Assembly: GCF_026626635.1 (NCBI RefSeq)
Contig: NZ_JAPNKA010000001.1
Coordinates: 186,001 to 250,000 of the forward strand
Length of the DNA stretch: 64,000 nucleotides
Direction: 5' to 3'
From: Archangium lansingense
GTDB taxonomy: Bacteria; Myxococcota; Myxococcia; Myxococcales; Myxococcaceae
The notes beneath the pieces are model-generated. The model had not been told where the DNA came from. It ran no database searches and saw only the letters and a list, made by a program, of their open reading frames with translations. Below are positions 26,678 to 33,544 of this stretch, piece by piece. Both the position numbers and the translations under genes were made by a program. Each line of letters starts with the position of its first letter. The stretch's first letter is position 1.

Positions 26678-27066
26678 AAAGTCGCGGTCAGATAAAAGCC
26701 CGCCGCCTTGTTGATGGAGTTGGCCTCCCGTCCCACCTGCTCCACGCGGCGATTCAGCTCATTGAAGATATCCGGGTTGCCCCGGTGGACCACTTTCACC
26801 TCCACCGTGCCGCCGGCCAGCACCTGGTGGATGGCCTCGAGGATGGGCTTCACCTCGGGGCTGATCTCCAGCGCGCCGTTGGGGCCCTCCACCGCGCCCA
26901 GCTCCTGGATGCGCATCAGGTACTCACTGAGCGAGGACGCCACGTTCAACCCCACCACGCGCGGACCACGAATGTCGTTGTAGCTCATTGTTGCATTGCC
27001 TCCGCCGGCCTTGGGGACCGGACTGTTGTCTGCTGGATTCGGGGGGGTGGTGGGGGGACTCTTCAT
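26674..27066 (-). CDS. Small protein of unknown function in the DyP/kinase operon
   Basis: From the ATG at 27066, which overlaps the receiver stop (ATGA), the product is 130 aa. Its first 26 residues are Pro/Ser/Gly-rich and disordered (MKSPPTTPPNPADNSPVPK). An internal ATG at 26988 has a GGAGG about 10 bases upstream and would give a 104-aa compact protein. The compact part is mixed alpha/beta with no Cys or Trp (SSLSEYLMRIQELGAVEG, GTVEVKVVHRGNPDIFNELN). I recognise no family. The position between a receiver and a kinase suggests an adaptor or signal protein; that is inference. Confidence 0.65.
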   Translation of the reverse strand: MKSPPTTPPNPADNSPVPKAGGGNATMSYNDIRGPRVVGLNVASSLSEYLMRIQELGAVEGPNGALEISPEVKPILEAIHQVLAGGTVEVKVVHRGNPDIFNELNRRVEQVGREANSINKAAGFYLTATL

Positions 27067-27431
27067 GGGCGCGCGGCTCGGGGGCCTGGCGCGGAGAGCA
27101 GGGCCTCCAGCTCGCGGCGGCCAAAGGGCTTGGCCTGGAACCACTGCAGGCCGGGTTGCTCGATGAAGTCGGGAGGGCAGTGCGTGCCGGAGATGAGGAC
27201 GCGACGCGCGCGGGGCACATGGGCCTCGGCCCAGCGCAGGAAGCCGGCACCTGTCTCGCCCGGCTCCAGGTGCTGAGCAGCGAGGATGATGTCCACGGCG
27301 GGTTCCGCCTCGAGGGTGGTGCGGGCCTGGGCGGCGGAGGAGGGGCAGAGCACCTCGTGGCCGAGCACCCGCAGGGTGCGCTCCAGCCCCCGGGAGACCC
27401 GGGCATCGGGCTCCAGGACGAGCACCTTCAT
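27063..27431 (-). CDS. Stand-alone receiver domain lacking the phospho-acceptor Asp
   Basis: The 122-aa protein is a single CheY-like domain. The acidic pocket (Glu7 and Asp9 in VLEPDA), Ser81 (VLISGT) and Lys101 (QAKPF) are present, but the strand that normally ends in the phosphorylated Asp reads DIILAAQHL, with Ala at the expected position 52. It should therefore be a pseudo-receiver that is regulated by binding or is locked in one state. There is no output domain. Its ATG overlaps the DyP stop and its stop overlaps the next ATG, so it is translated in step with both. Confidence 0.8.
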   Translation of the reverse strand: MKVLVLEPDARVSRGLERTLRVLGHEVLCPSSAAQARTTLEAEPAVDIILAAQHLEPGETGAGFLRWAEAHVPRARRVLISGTHCPPDFIEQPGLQWFQAKPFGRRELEALLSAPGPRAARP

Positions 27432-28309
27432 GAGGTGGCCTCCCGTGGGGAGGAAGGGGAGTGGAACCAGTCGCGCGGAGGCGCGAGGTACAAGCCGCCG
27501 CTCACCGCCCTGGCGTAGCGGAGCATGGCGTCCGGCGTCTGGCCGCCCGCGCCCAGCAGCGCATCGAGTGAGCGCTGATAGTAGTCCGGATCTGCCGAAG
27601 CAGAGACGAAGGCCAGGCCCTCCTCGCCGCTGTGGCGGAAGGGGAAGCCGCGGCGGATGAGGAGCTGATTCTCCCCGGCCCCTGAGGCGCGCGCCCGGTG
27701 GATATGGGCCTCGGCGGGCGCATCGGCGACGAGCTCGCCGTCGCGGGTGCGGCCCACCACGTACTCCTGGGCCCGGGGCTTGAGGTGGCCGAAGCGCTCC
27801 AAGTCCTTCTGAAAGCGCAGGTAGAGCAGCCACGAAGCGCCGGCCAGCGGACCCGAGGGGACAACGGCGTTGCGCAGCACCTGCTCCCGGGTGGGGAGGA
27901 CCAGGCCATCGCGGAAGCCGAAGGCGTCGCGTCCCTCGCCGATGCGGCCGCCGAGCACCTCCTCCTCGAGGTACAGCACGGCCTTGGAGAGGGAGAGGAT
28001 CCGCCGCAGGGACCACAGCAGCAGCTCGCGGCCCTCGGCGCTCACCTGGACGAGCACGTGGGACTGGGTGGAAGGGAAGCGCGCGGTGGGGCCCTCGCGA
28101 GGCAGCAGCGCGGAGAGCGTGGGCGCGTTGGGGAGCAGCGTGTGCTGCAGGCCGAGCACCAGGTGCAGACCCTCGGCTGCGCTCAGCTCGGCGTGGACGG
28201 CGGACACTACCTCGCGCAATTGGGGGAGGGCTGCATTTCGGCTGAGCCGAAGAACGGCGACACCACTGAACGCTCCAGGCGAGTGAAAGAGTCCTTCCTG
28301 TGGACGCAT
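27428..28309 (-). CDS. DyP-type haem peroxidase
   Basis: The 293-aa protein shows the DyP signature: FGFRDG (130-135) with catalytic Asp134, the proximal haem His in AEAHIHRAR (His202), the distal Arg in RRGFPF (219-220), and the typical GLAFVSASADPDYYQRSLDALLG C-terminal block. No signal peptide is visible, and the C-terminus (FHSPSSPREATS) does not look like an encapsulin cargo tag. The start at 28309 has a GGGGGAG ribosome binding site. It is the first gene of an operon with a receiver, a small protein, a histidine kinase and an isoprenoid-synthase-like protein. It would oxidise bulky dyes, phenols or metal ions with H2O2; the natural substrate is unknown. Confidence 0.85.
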   Translation of the reverse strand: MRPQEGLFHSPGAFSGVAVLRLSRNAALPQLREVVSAVHAELSAAEGLHLVLGLQHTLLPNAPTLSALLPREGPTARFPSTQSHVLVQVSAEGRELLLWSLRRILSLSKAVLYLEEEVLGGRIGEGRDAFGFRDGLVLPTREQVLRNAVVPSGPLAGASWLLYLRFQKDLERFGHLKPRAQEYVVGRTRDGELVADAPAEAHIHRARASGAGENQLLIRRGFPFRHSGEEGLAFVSASADPDYYQRSLDALLGAGGQTPDAMLRYARAVSGGLYLAPPRDWFHSPSSPREATS

Positions 28310-28472
28310 CGCTGTCTCCCCCCCACCCTCGCACCGATGTTCCGGCACGGAGGATTGCGTATGCACGGAGGTTTGACGCCCACCGCGCGAAGACAAGCAG
28401 AACCCATTGGGTCTCGTGATGTCAAAGGGGGTACGGCGGGAATGTCACTTAGTGTTGCCTCATTGTGTTGCC

Positions 28473-29105
28473 TTATTCCTTCCAGAGGAGGGCCAGCTCC
28501 AGTTCGAGTGCCTCGAAGGGCTCGGCACGAACTCGGACTCGGCCCGAGTGGGGGATCATTGGGAGATAGTTGGCACCCTCCAGGCGGAACACCTCCAACG
28601 TGCGAGCGTCCGGGTCCACCAGCCACACGTGCCGCACGCGCTCTCGCGCATACACTGGGAGCTTCGCCTTCCGGTCCAGGGTCCGCGTGGAGGGGGAGAG
28701 CACTTCGCATACCCAATCCGGGGCGAGCGTGGATGCCGCCGTGCGTGGAATTCGCGGCATTCGCTCATGACGCCAACCCGCGATGTCTGGAACCAGCACG
28801 TCCTCGCCCAGGTGCAACTCGGGTTCGATCACCAGGTGCCAACCTCCAGGCCCGCCTCGTCCCATTCCAAATGGGTTCCTCAGCTCTCCAAAGAGTTCCC
28901 CGGCCACCACTGCGTGCGGAAGGGCGGGCCGGGGACTGACATACAGTTCCCCGGCGACGATCTCCCCGACGACGTGCGCTGGGAGCGCCTCCAGGTCCGC
29001 GTAGCTCGCCTTGCGTTGTTGGCTGCCGCCCATGCCCGGAGCATGGGCAGCCGGGCGGACCTCTTCAAGAGGGGCCCAGAGAGGACTGCTCGATTCACCG
29101 TCCAT
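28473..29105 (-). CDS. Uma2-family (DUF820) putative endonuclease, second copy
   Basis: The 210-aa protein is collinear with the Uma2 protein at 16925-17554 and shares YADLEALP, LYVSPRP, VIEPELHLGEDVLVPDIAGWRHERMP, PDWVCEVLSPST and HVWLVDPDARTLEVFRLEG. The N-terminal PLEE...HAPGM stretch is also shared, supporting initiation at ATG 29105, about 7 bases downstream of a TAGACT box (predicted leaderless). No addiction-module-like gene follows this copy. Its cellular role is unknown; Uma2 proteins have the restriction-endonuclease fold but few have been tested. Confidence 0.8.
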   Translation of the reverse strand: MDGESSSPLWAPLEEVRPAAHAPGMGGSQQRKASYADLEALPAHVVGEIVAGELYVSPRPALPHAVVAGELFGELRNPFGMGRGGPGGWHLVIEPELHLGEDVLVPDIAGWRHERMPRIPRTAASTLAPDWVCEVLSPSTRTLDRKAKLPVYARERVRHVWLVDPDARTLEVFRLEGANYLPMIPHSGRVRVRAEPFEALELELALLWKE

Positions 29106-29111
29106 ATGAGC

Positions 29112-29139
29112 AGTCTACACCCTACTTGAGCAGTAGGGT
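29112..29139 (-). promoter_or_regulatory. Predicted leaderless promoter with overlapping inverted repeat, second Uma2 gene
   Basis: On the minus strand TAGACT (29117-29112) ends about 7 bases before the ATG at 29105, as at the other Uma2 gene. Immediately upstream ACCCTACT (29119-29126) and AGTAGGGT (29132-29139) form a perfect 8-bp inverted repeat with a 5-base centre, inside the -10/-35 spacer. This is a good position for a repressor operator. Confidence 0.45.
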
Positions 29140-29285
29140 AGCCATTCCCCTCCAGAAAAGTCAGCCTCGTGCCTGGGAGCCGAGCGCCTACCCGTCGCTC
29201 GCCCCTCCGCGTGGCAGCCGTGCGGGCGTGACGGGCTGCCGAGCCTGGAAGCACCTCCCATCTTCCGACCGGAGGAGGCGCGTCC

Positions 29286-30188
29286 ATGGCCAGTCCCAAG
29301 CAGGTGAGCGAGCACGAGGCGCACGGAGAGGTGGAGCGGGTCCTCTATGAAATGAGGCAGACGCTGCGGGTGACGGGGCTGGACGTGACGGTGCGCACGT
29401 GGGCGAGCTTCGAGCGCTTCCTGGTGGGGATGTGGGAGGCGATGGGGCCGAACACGGAGACGCGGGCCTTCGAGTCGGCGGCGGACGAGGTGAGGGCACA
29501 GGCGGTGGAGGCCGCCGAGCGCCTGGGGCGGCTGGGCGCGTGGGACGCGGTGGTGCTGGGGGAGAGCCAGCGCTACCACGTGCGAGGCGCGCTGGAGCTG
29601 TACCACTACCTCAATCCCAAGATGCTGGTGTTCACCTCGGCGGTGAAGCTGGCATTACAAGACGAGCCCGTGGGAGCGCTGCAGCCGCTGGGGAGCGCGG
29701 AGCGGATAGAGCGGGGGGCTCCGTCGCGCATGATGGCGATGGAGTGGGTGGAGGAGCGGCCGGACGATGCGCGGCTGCGCGTCCTCTTCAAGGACATTCA
29801 GGAGACGGTGGGACCACCATCGCTGCCGGGAGAGTTTCGCGGGTTGGCGCTGTGGCCCGAGTACCTGGAGGCGACATGGGAGCGGCTGAAGCCGCGGATG
29901 AGGACGGAGGAGTGGGCCCGTGAGTGTGACGCCCTGCTGGAGACCTCGAGGCGGCTGGCGAGGCGGCTGCCGTACGAGGTGGCGCTGTCGAAGGAGCGGC
30001 TGGAGGTGCTGCGCGAGGACGCGGAGCTCATCCAGCGGGTGACGGTGCAGAGCGAGTGGCGGCTGCCGGTGCTGGTGCTCGGGATGGCGACGCTGGTGGG
30101 AGACGTGGGGGACCTGGAGCGACGGCTGCCCTTCCCGGCGGAGGCGCGCCTGGTGCCGGACTTCGTGGTGGGGGAGGAGCTGCGATGA
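29286..30188 (+). CDS. DehI-like 2-haloacid dehalogenase family protein
   Basis: The 300-aa, largely helical protein resembles group I 2-haloacid dehalogenases (DehI family), recognised from the two similar halves and the GEFRGLALWPEYLEATWERLKP region of the second half. DehI enzymes activate water to displace halide from either stereoisomer of 2-haloacids; I cannot confirm the catalytic Asp by alignment. A GGAGGAGG ribosome binding site precedes the ATG. The stop overlaps the ATG of an alpha/beta hydrolase (ATGA), so they are a translational pair. Many genomic DehI-like proteins have no tested dehalogenase activity. Confidence 0.55.
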   Translation: MASPKQVSEHEAHGEVERVLYEMRQTLRVTGLDVTVRTWASFERFLVGMWEAMGPNTETRAFESAADEVRAQAVEAAERLGRLGAWDAVVLGESQRYHVRGALELYHYLNPKMLVFTSAVKLALQDEPVGALQPLGSAERIERGAPSRMMAMEWVEERPDDARLRVLFKDIQETVGPPSLPGEFRGLALWPEYLEATWERLKPRMRTEEWARECDALLETSRRLARRLPYEVALSKERLEVLREDAELIQRVTVQSEWRLPVLVLGMATLVGDVGDLERRLPFPAEARLVPDFVVGEELR

Positions 30189-31087
30189 ACTGGCGCGAGT
30201 ACCAGGCGAGACAGCGAGTCGTGGAGCTGGGCCACCGTTTCATCAGCTACGTGGATGAGGGGCGAGGAGCGCCGCTGGTGCTGCTGCATGGGATTCCCAC
30301 GTGGGGCTTCTTGTGGAGCGGGCTGCTGCCGGCGCTGTCCATGACACACCGGGTGCTGATTCCAGACCTGCTGGGGTACGGGTACTCGGACCGGCGCGAG
30401 GGCTTCGACCGATCCATCGCTCGGCAGGCCGAGGCACTGGATGCGTGGATGGACCGACTGGGGGTAGGGGACGCGGCGGTGGTGGGGCACGACATCGGCG
30501 GAGGCATCGCGCAGCATCTGGCGATCCGCTTCCCGCGGAGGGTGTCGCGGCTGTGTCTGATGAACAGTGTCAGCTACGACGCGTGGCCCCTCGAGCTGAT
30601 GGTGCAGCTGGGACACCCGGGCGTGGTGAGGCGGTTGTCGGCGCCGTCGTTGCAGAGGTTGTTGAAGGTGGTGTTGAAGCGGAAGCCCTTCGCGACGGCT
30701 CCGCCGGGCGGACTGGTGGACGGGCTGCTGGCGCCGTACGGGACGGAGGTGGGGAAGACGTCCCTGGTCCGCAACGCGGTAGCACTGGACACCAACCAGA
30801 CACAGGAACTGGTGCCGAGGCTGCCGCACATGGCGGTCCCCACACGGGTGGTATGGGGCGTGGACGACGACATCCTGCCGGTGAAGTGGGGCGAGCGGCT
30901 GGCGTGGGAGATACCGGGCGCGAAGTTGGTGCGAGTGGAGCACGCCAAACACTTCCTCATGTGGGACCAGCCGCACGCGGTGATGACGGCGCTCTACGAG
31001 CTCCTCGGGACGGAGGAGCGGCCACAACTGGAGGGCACGGAGCACCGGGACGTGGAGGTCCCTTCCCTTCAGGGTCCGTTGATCTGA
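30185..31087 (+). CDS. Alpha/beta hydrolase with Asp nucleophile (dehalogenase/epoxide-hydrolase type)
   Basis: The 300-aa protein has the HGIPTWGFLW oxyanion motif and the nucleophile elbow GHDIGG with Asp103, so it belongs to the Asp-nucleophile branch (haloalkane dehalogenases, fluoroacetate dehalogenases, epoxide hydrolases). The residue after the nucleophile is Ile, not the Trp of haloalkane dehalogenases or the Arg of fluoroacetate dehalogenases, so the substrate class is open. The catalytic acid is probably in GVDDDILP and the His in VEHAKHFL. It is coupled by ATGA to the DehI-like gene and followed, 51 bases later, by an SDR. Confidence 0.75.
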   Translation: MNWREYQARQRVVELGHRFISYVDEGRGAPLVLLHGIPTWGFLWSGLLPALSMTHRVLIPDLLGYGYSDRREGFDRSIARQAEALDAWMDRLGVGDAAVVGHDIGGGIAQHLAIRFPRRVSRLCLMNSVSYDAWPLELMVQLGHPGVVRRLSAPSLQRLLKVVLKRKPFATAPPGGLVDGLLAPYGTEVGKTSLVRNAVALDTNQTQELVPRLPHMAVPTRVVWGVDDDILPVKWGERLAWEIPGAKLVRVEHAKHFLMWDQPHAVMTALYELLGTEERPQLEGTEHRDVEVPSLQGPLI

Positions 31088-31138
31088 GGCAGTCGCCGCT
31101 AACCACCCGTGCCGTGTGGAGCGGAGGAATTCAAACAG

Positions 31139-31978
31139 ATGCGTCTTCCCGAGCGTCCCCGAGCGGTCATCACTGGAGCGGGCAGCGGCCTGGGCCGGGC
31201 GCTGTGTCTGGAATTGGCGCGGCGGCGGGCTCGCCTCGTGGTGTCGGACCTGGACGAGGTGGCAGCGCAAGAGACGGCGCGGAAGGTGGAGCAACAGGGC
31301 GGCGAGGCCCACGTGGTGCGCTGCGACGTGGCGAAGCCGGAGCAGGTGGAAGCACTGGCGAGGGAGAGCGAGGCGGCGTTCGGCGGCGTGGACCTGGTGG
31401 TGAACAACGCAGGGGTACTGAGCGCGGGCGAGGTAGGGAAGCTGCCGTTGGCGGACTGGAAGCGCGTGCTGGACGTCAACCTGTGGGGAGTCATCCATGG
31501 GTGTCATTACTTCGTGCCGCTGCTGCGCCAGCAGGGCAGGGGACACATCCTGAATATCGCGTCGGCGGCGGGGCTGATCTCCACTCCGTACATGGCGGCG
31601 TACAACGCATCGAAAGCCGCGGTGGTGGCGCTGTCGGAGACGCTGCTCGCGGAGCTGAAGCCCGCGGGTATCGGGGTGACGGTGGCCTGCCCGACGTTCT
31701 TCCGGACGAACATCGCGGCCTCGGCGCACATCATCGAAAACAAGGACGGCCAGCGGCTGAAAGGGTTGGCGTCGAAGCTGGTGGACGAGGCCTCGGTGTC
31801 TGCGGACACGGTGGCGCACGCGTGCGTGCGCGCGGTGGAGCACGACCGGCTCTACGTGCTTCCGATGGCGGATGGCCGGTGGGCCTGGAGGCTGAAGCGC
31901 CTGGCTCCGGGATTGTTCGCGCGAGGCTCCATTCGGATACAGGAGCGGGTGATCGAGCACCTCACGAAGAAGCTGTGA
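31139..31978 (+). CDS. Short-chain dehydrogenase/reductase
   Basis: The 279-aa classical SDR has the nucleotide motif TGAGSGLG, NNAG, and the catalytic Ser-Tyr-Lys (ASAAGLISTPYMAAYNASK). The first beta-alpha unit ends in SDLDEV; an acidic residue there usually favours NAD. ATG 31139 has a GGAGGAATT ribosome binding site. The C-terminal 60 residues (YVLPMADGRWAWRLKRLAP) resemble SDRs that dock at membranes. It could act downstream of the two hydrolases, but no pathway is proven. Confidence 0.8.
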   Translation: MRLPERPRAVITGAGSGLGRALCLELARRRARLVVSDLDEVAAQETARKVEQQGGEAHVVRCDVAKPEQVEALARESEAAFGGVDLVVNNAGVLSAGEVGKLPLADWKRVLDVNLWGVIHGCHYFVPLLRQQGRGHILNIASAAGLISTPYMAAYNASKAAVVALSETLLAELKPAGIGVTVACPTFFRTNIAASAHIIENKDGQRLKGLASKLVDEASVSADTVAHACVRAVEHDRLYVLPMADGRWAWRLKRLAPGLFARGSIRIQERVIEHLTKKL

Positions 31979-31981
31979 ACC

Positions 31982-32704
31982 TCACGCCTCTCCGTCACCG
32001 TCCTCGGTCTCCTCGCCCTCCAGCGCACCCGAGGGCTCCGAGTCTCCCATCGGCATGCGCAGGGCCCGCGCCTTCTTCGCGCGCTTGCGGCTGAGCTCCA
32101 CGCCCACGGCATCGAGCCCCAGCCAGTTGGCCACGGCGAGCACGGAGCCATGGCCGCAGAACGGATCCACGATGGTGCGCGTGGGGGTGTTCTCCAGCAC
32201 GTAGCGGCAGGCGACGAGACACGCTTGCACGCCCATGCCGCGGGTCCACGTCACCTCGCCGGCCTGGGGGAGCACATCGGCGGTGGACTTCGAGACGTCC
32301 GCCCGAAGTCCTCGCGAGAAGCACAGCATGTGCGAGTACGCCGGGCGCCCGAAGGTGATGCTGCCAGGAGGCGTGCGGCAGACGACCTTGTGCCAGAGCA
32401 ACGAGTGCCCGAGCTGCTCGGCGGCCTTCTGGACGAGGTATCCCTTGTCGACCCAGGTCCCGTCCTTCTTGATGTCGGTCTGGTAGAAGATGGTGACGCC
32501 GTCGTCGGGGCAGTGCGAGAGCACGAGCGATGCGGTGCGGACGAACCAGTCCTTCCACTCGGCGAGCGAGAAGGAAGGGAACTCGGACACATCGGGCATC
32601 GAGGTGATGAGCGAGCACCCGGCGAGCACACCCTGGCCCTCCAGCCACGCCAGGGCGTCCGCGCAGTGAACCGTCCTCTTTCCCTGTGAAGGTACCTGCT
32701 CCAC
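31982..32704 (-). CDS. DNA-methylase-like SAM-dependent methyltransferase
   Basis: The 240-aa protein shows a permuted N4/N6-type methylase order: motif IV first (TSMPDVSEF, where DNA methylases have S/DPPY), then the SAM-binding motif I near the C-terminus (VDPFCGHGSVLAVANWLGLDAVGVEL). The IV motif is degenerate, so it may methylate RNA or a small molecule rather than DNA. Start is a GTG at 32704 with GGGAG 8 bases upstream. No restriction enzyme gene is adjacent. The acidic C-terminal tail (EGEETEDGDGEA) is unusual. The SDR gene upstream on the same strand ends 17 bases before it. Confidence 0.6.
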   Translation of the reverse strand: MEQVPSQGKRTVHCADALAWLEGQGVLAGCSLITSMPDVSEFPSFSLAEWKDWFVRTASLVLSHCPDDGVTIFYQTDIKKDGTWVDKGYLVQKAAEQLGHSLLWHKVVCRTPPGSITFGRPAYSHMLCFSRGLRADVSKSTADVLPQAGEVTWTRGMGVQACLVACRYVLENTPTRTIVDPFCGHGSVLAVANWLGLDAVGVELSRKRAKKARALRMPMGDSEPSGALEGEETEDGDGEA

Positions 32705-32721
32705 GCGATGGCTCCCGAAGC

Positions 32722-33483
32722 TCAGCGGCGCTTGATGTTGAAGGGGCCGAAGCCCTGGTCCGCGGGCATGACCTCGACGACGTTGATGTTCACGCGGGCG
32801 GGGCGGGTGACGGCCCAGAGCACGATGTCCGCGATGTCTGCCGCCGTGAGCGCCTCCATACCCTCGTAGACCTTGCTCGCGCGCGTGGCATCCCCCTTGA
32901 AGCGCACGAGCGAGAAGTCGGTCTCGACCATGCCGGGCTGCACGTCGGTGACGCGCACGCGCGTGCCCACGAGGTCTGCCTTCAGGTTCTCGGAGAACTG
33001 GTGCACGAAGGCCTTGGTGGCGCCGTAGACGTTGCCACCGGGGTAGGGGTAGGTGGCGGCCACCGAGCCGAGGTTCACCACGTGCCCGCGGTTGCGCTTC
33101 ACCATGCCGGGCAGCAGGGCGCGCGTCACGTAGACGAGCCCCTTGCAGTTGGTGTCGATCATCGTCTCCCAGTCATCCACCGACGCCTCATGGGCGGGCT
33201 CGAGACCGAGGCCGACGCCGGCGTTGTTGATGAGCAGATCCACGTCGGCGAACCCGGCGGGCAGGGAGGAGAGCGAGGACTCGACGTCGCTGCGCGAGCG
33301 CACATCCAGAACCAGCGAGTGGGCGGGGTTGGGGAGCTTCGCCGCCAGGGCCTCGAGCCGGTCACCGCGGCGACCCGCGAGCACGAGCCGAGCGCCCGCC
33401 TGCGAGAGCGCGAGCGCGCAGGCCTCGCCGATTCCCGAGCTGGCGCCGGTGACGAGGGCCGTCCATCCTTGAAGGGTTTGCAT
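32722..33483 (-). CDS. Short-chain dehydrogenase/reductase (YdfG-like)
   Basis: The 253-aa classical SDR has TGASSGIG, LAGRRGDRL (Arg pair favouring NADP), INNAG, and the catalytic Ser-Tyr-Lys in GSVAATYPYPGGNVYGATK. The block PGMVETDFSLVRFKGD and the tail VNINVVEVMPADQ are typical of the YdfG/serine dehydrogenase-like group acting on 3-hydroxy acids. It precedes the methylase-like gene by 17 bases. Confidence 0.85.
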   Translation of the reverse strand: MQTLQGWTALVTGASSGIGEACALALSQAGARLVLAGRRGDRLEALAAKLPNPAHSLVLDVRSRSDVESSLSSLPAGFADVDLLINNAGVGLGLEPAHEASVDDWETMIDTNCKGLVYVTRALLPGMVKRNRGHVVNLGSVAATYPYPGGNVYGATKAFVHQFSENLKADLVGTRVRVTDVQPGMVETDFSLVRFKGDATRASKVYEGMEALTAADIADIVLWAVTRPARVNINVVEVMPADQGFGPFNIKRR

Positions 33484-33544
33484 GGGGCGCGGATTCTAAT
33501 GAGGCGCCGGAGGAGTGCACGCCTTCGCTGTAGGATGGGGCTTC

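Noticed and set aside
24392..26695. 767-aa plus-strand frame over the kinase/isoprenoid-synthase genes
   Set aside because: Pro/Arg/His-rich shadow; the minus-strand genes have clear motifs and ATGA coupling.
24576..28309. Encapsulin nanocompartment (DyP and prenyl-synthase-type genes are known encapsulin associates)
   Set aside because: No shell-protein gene in or near the operon, and the DyP C-terminus lacks a recognisable targeting peptide.
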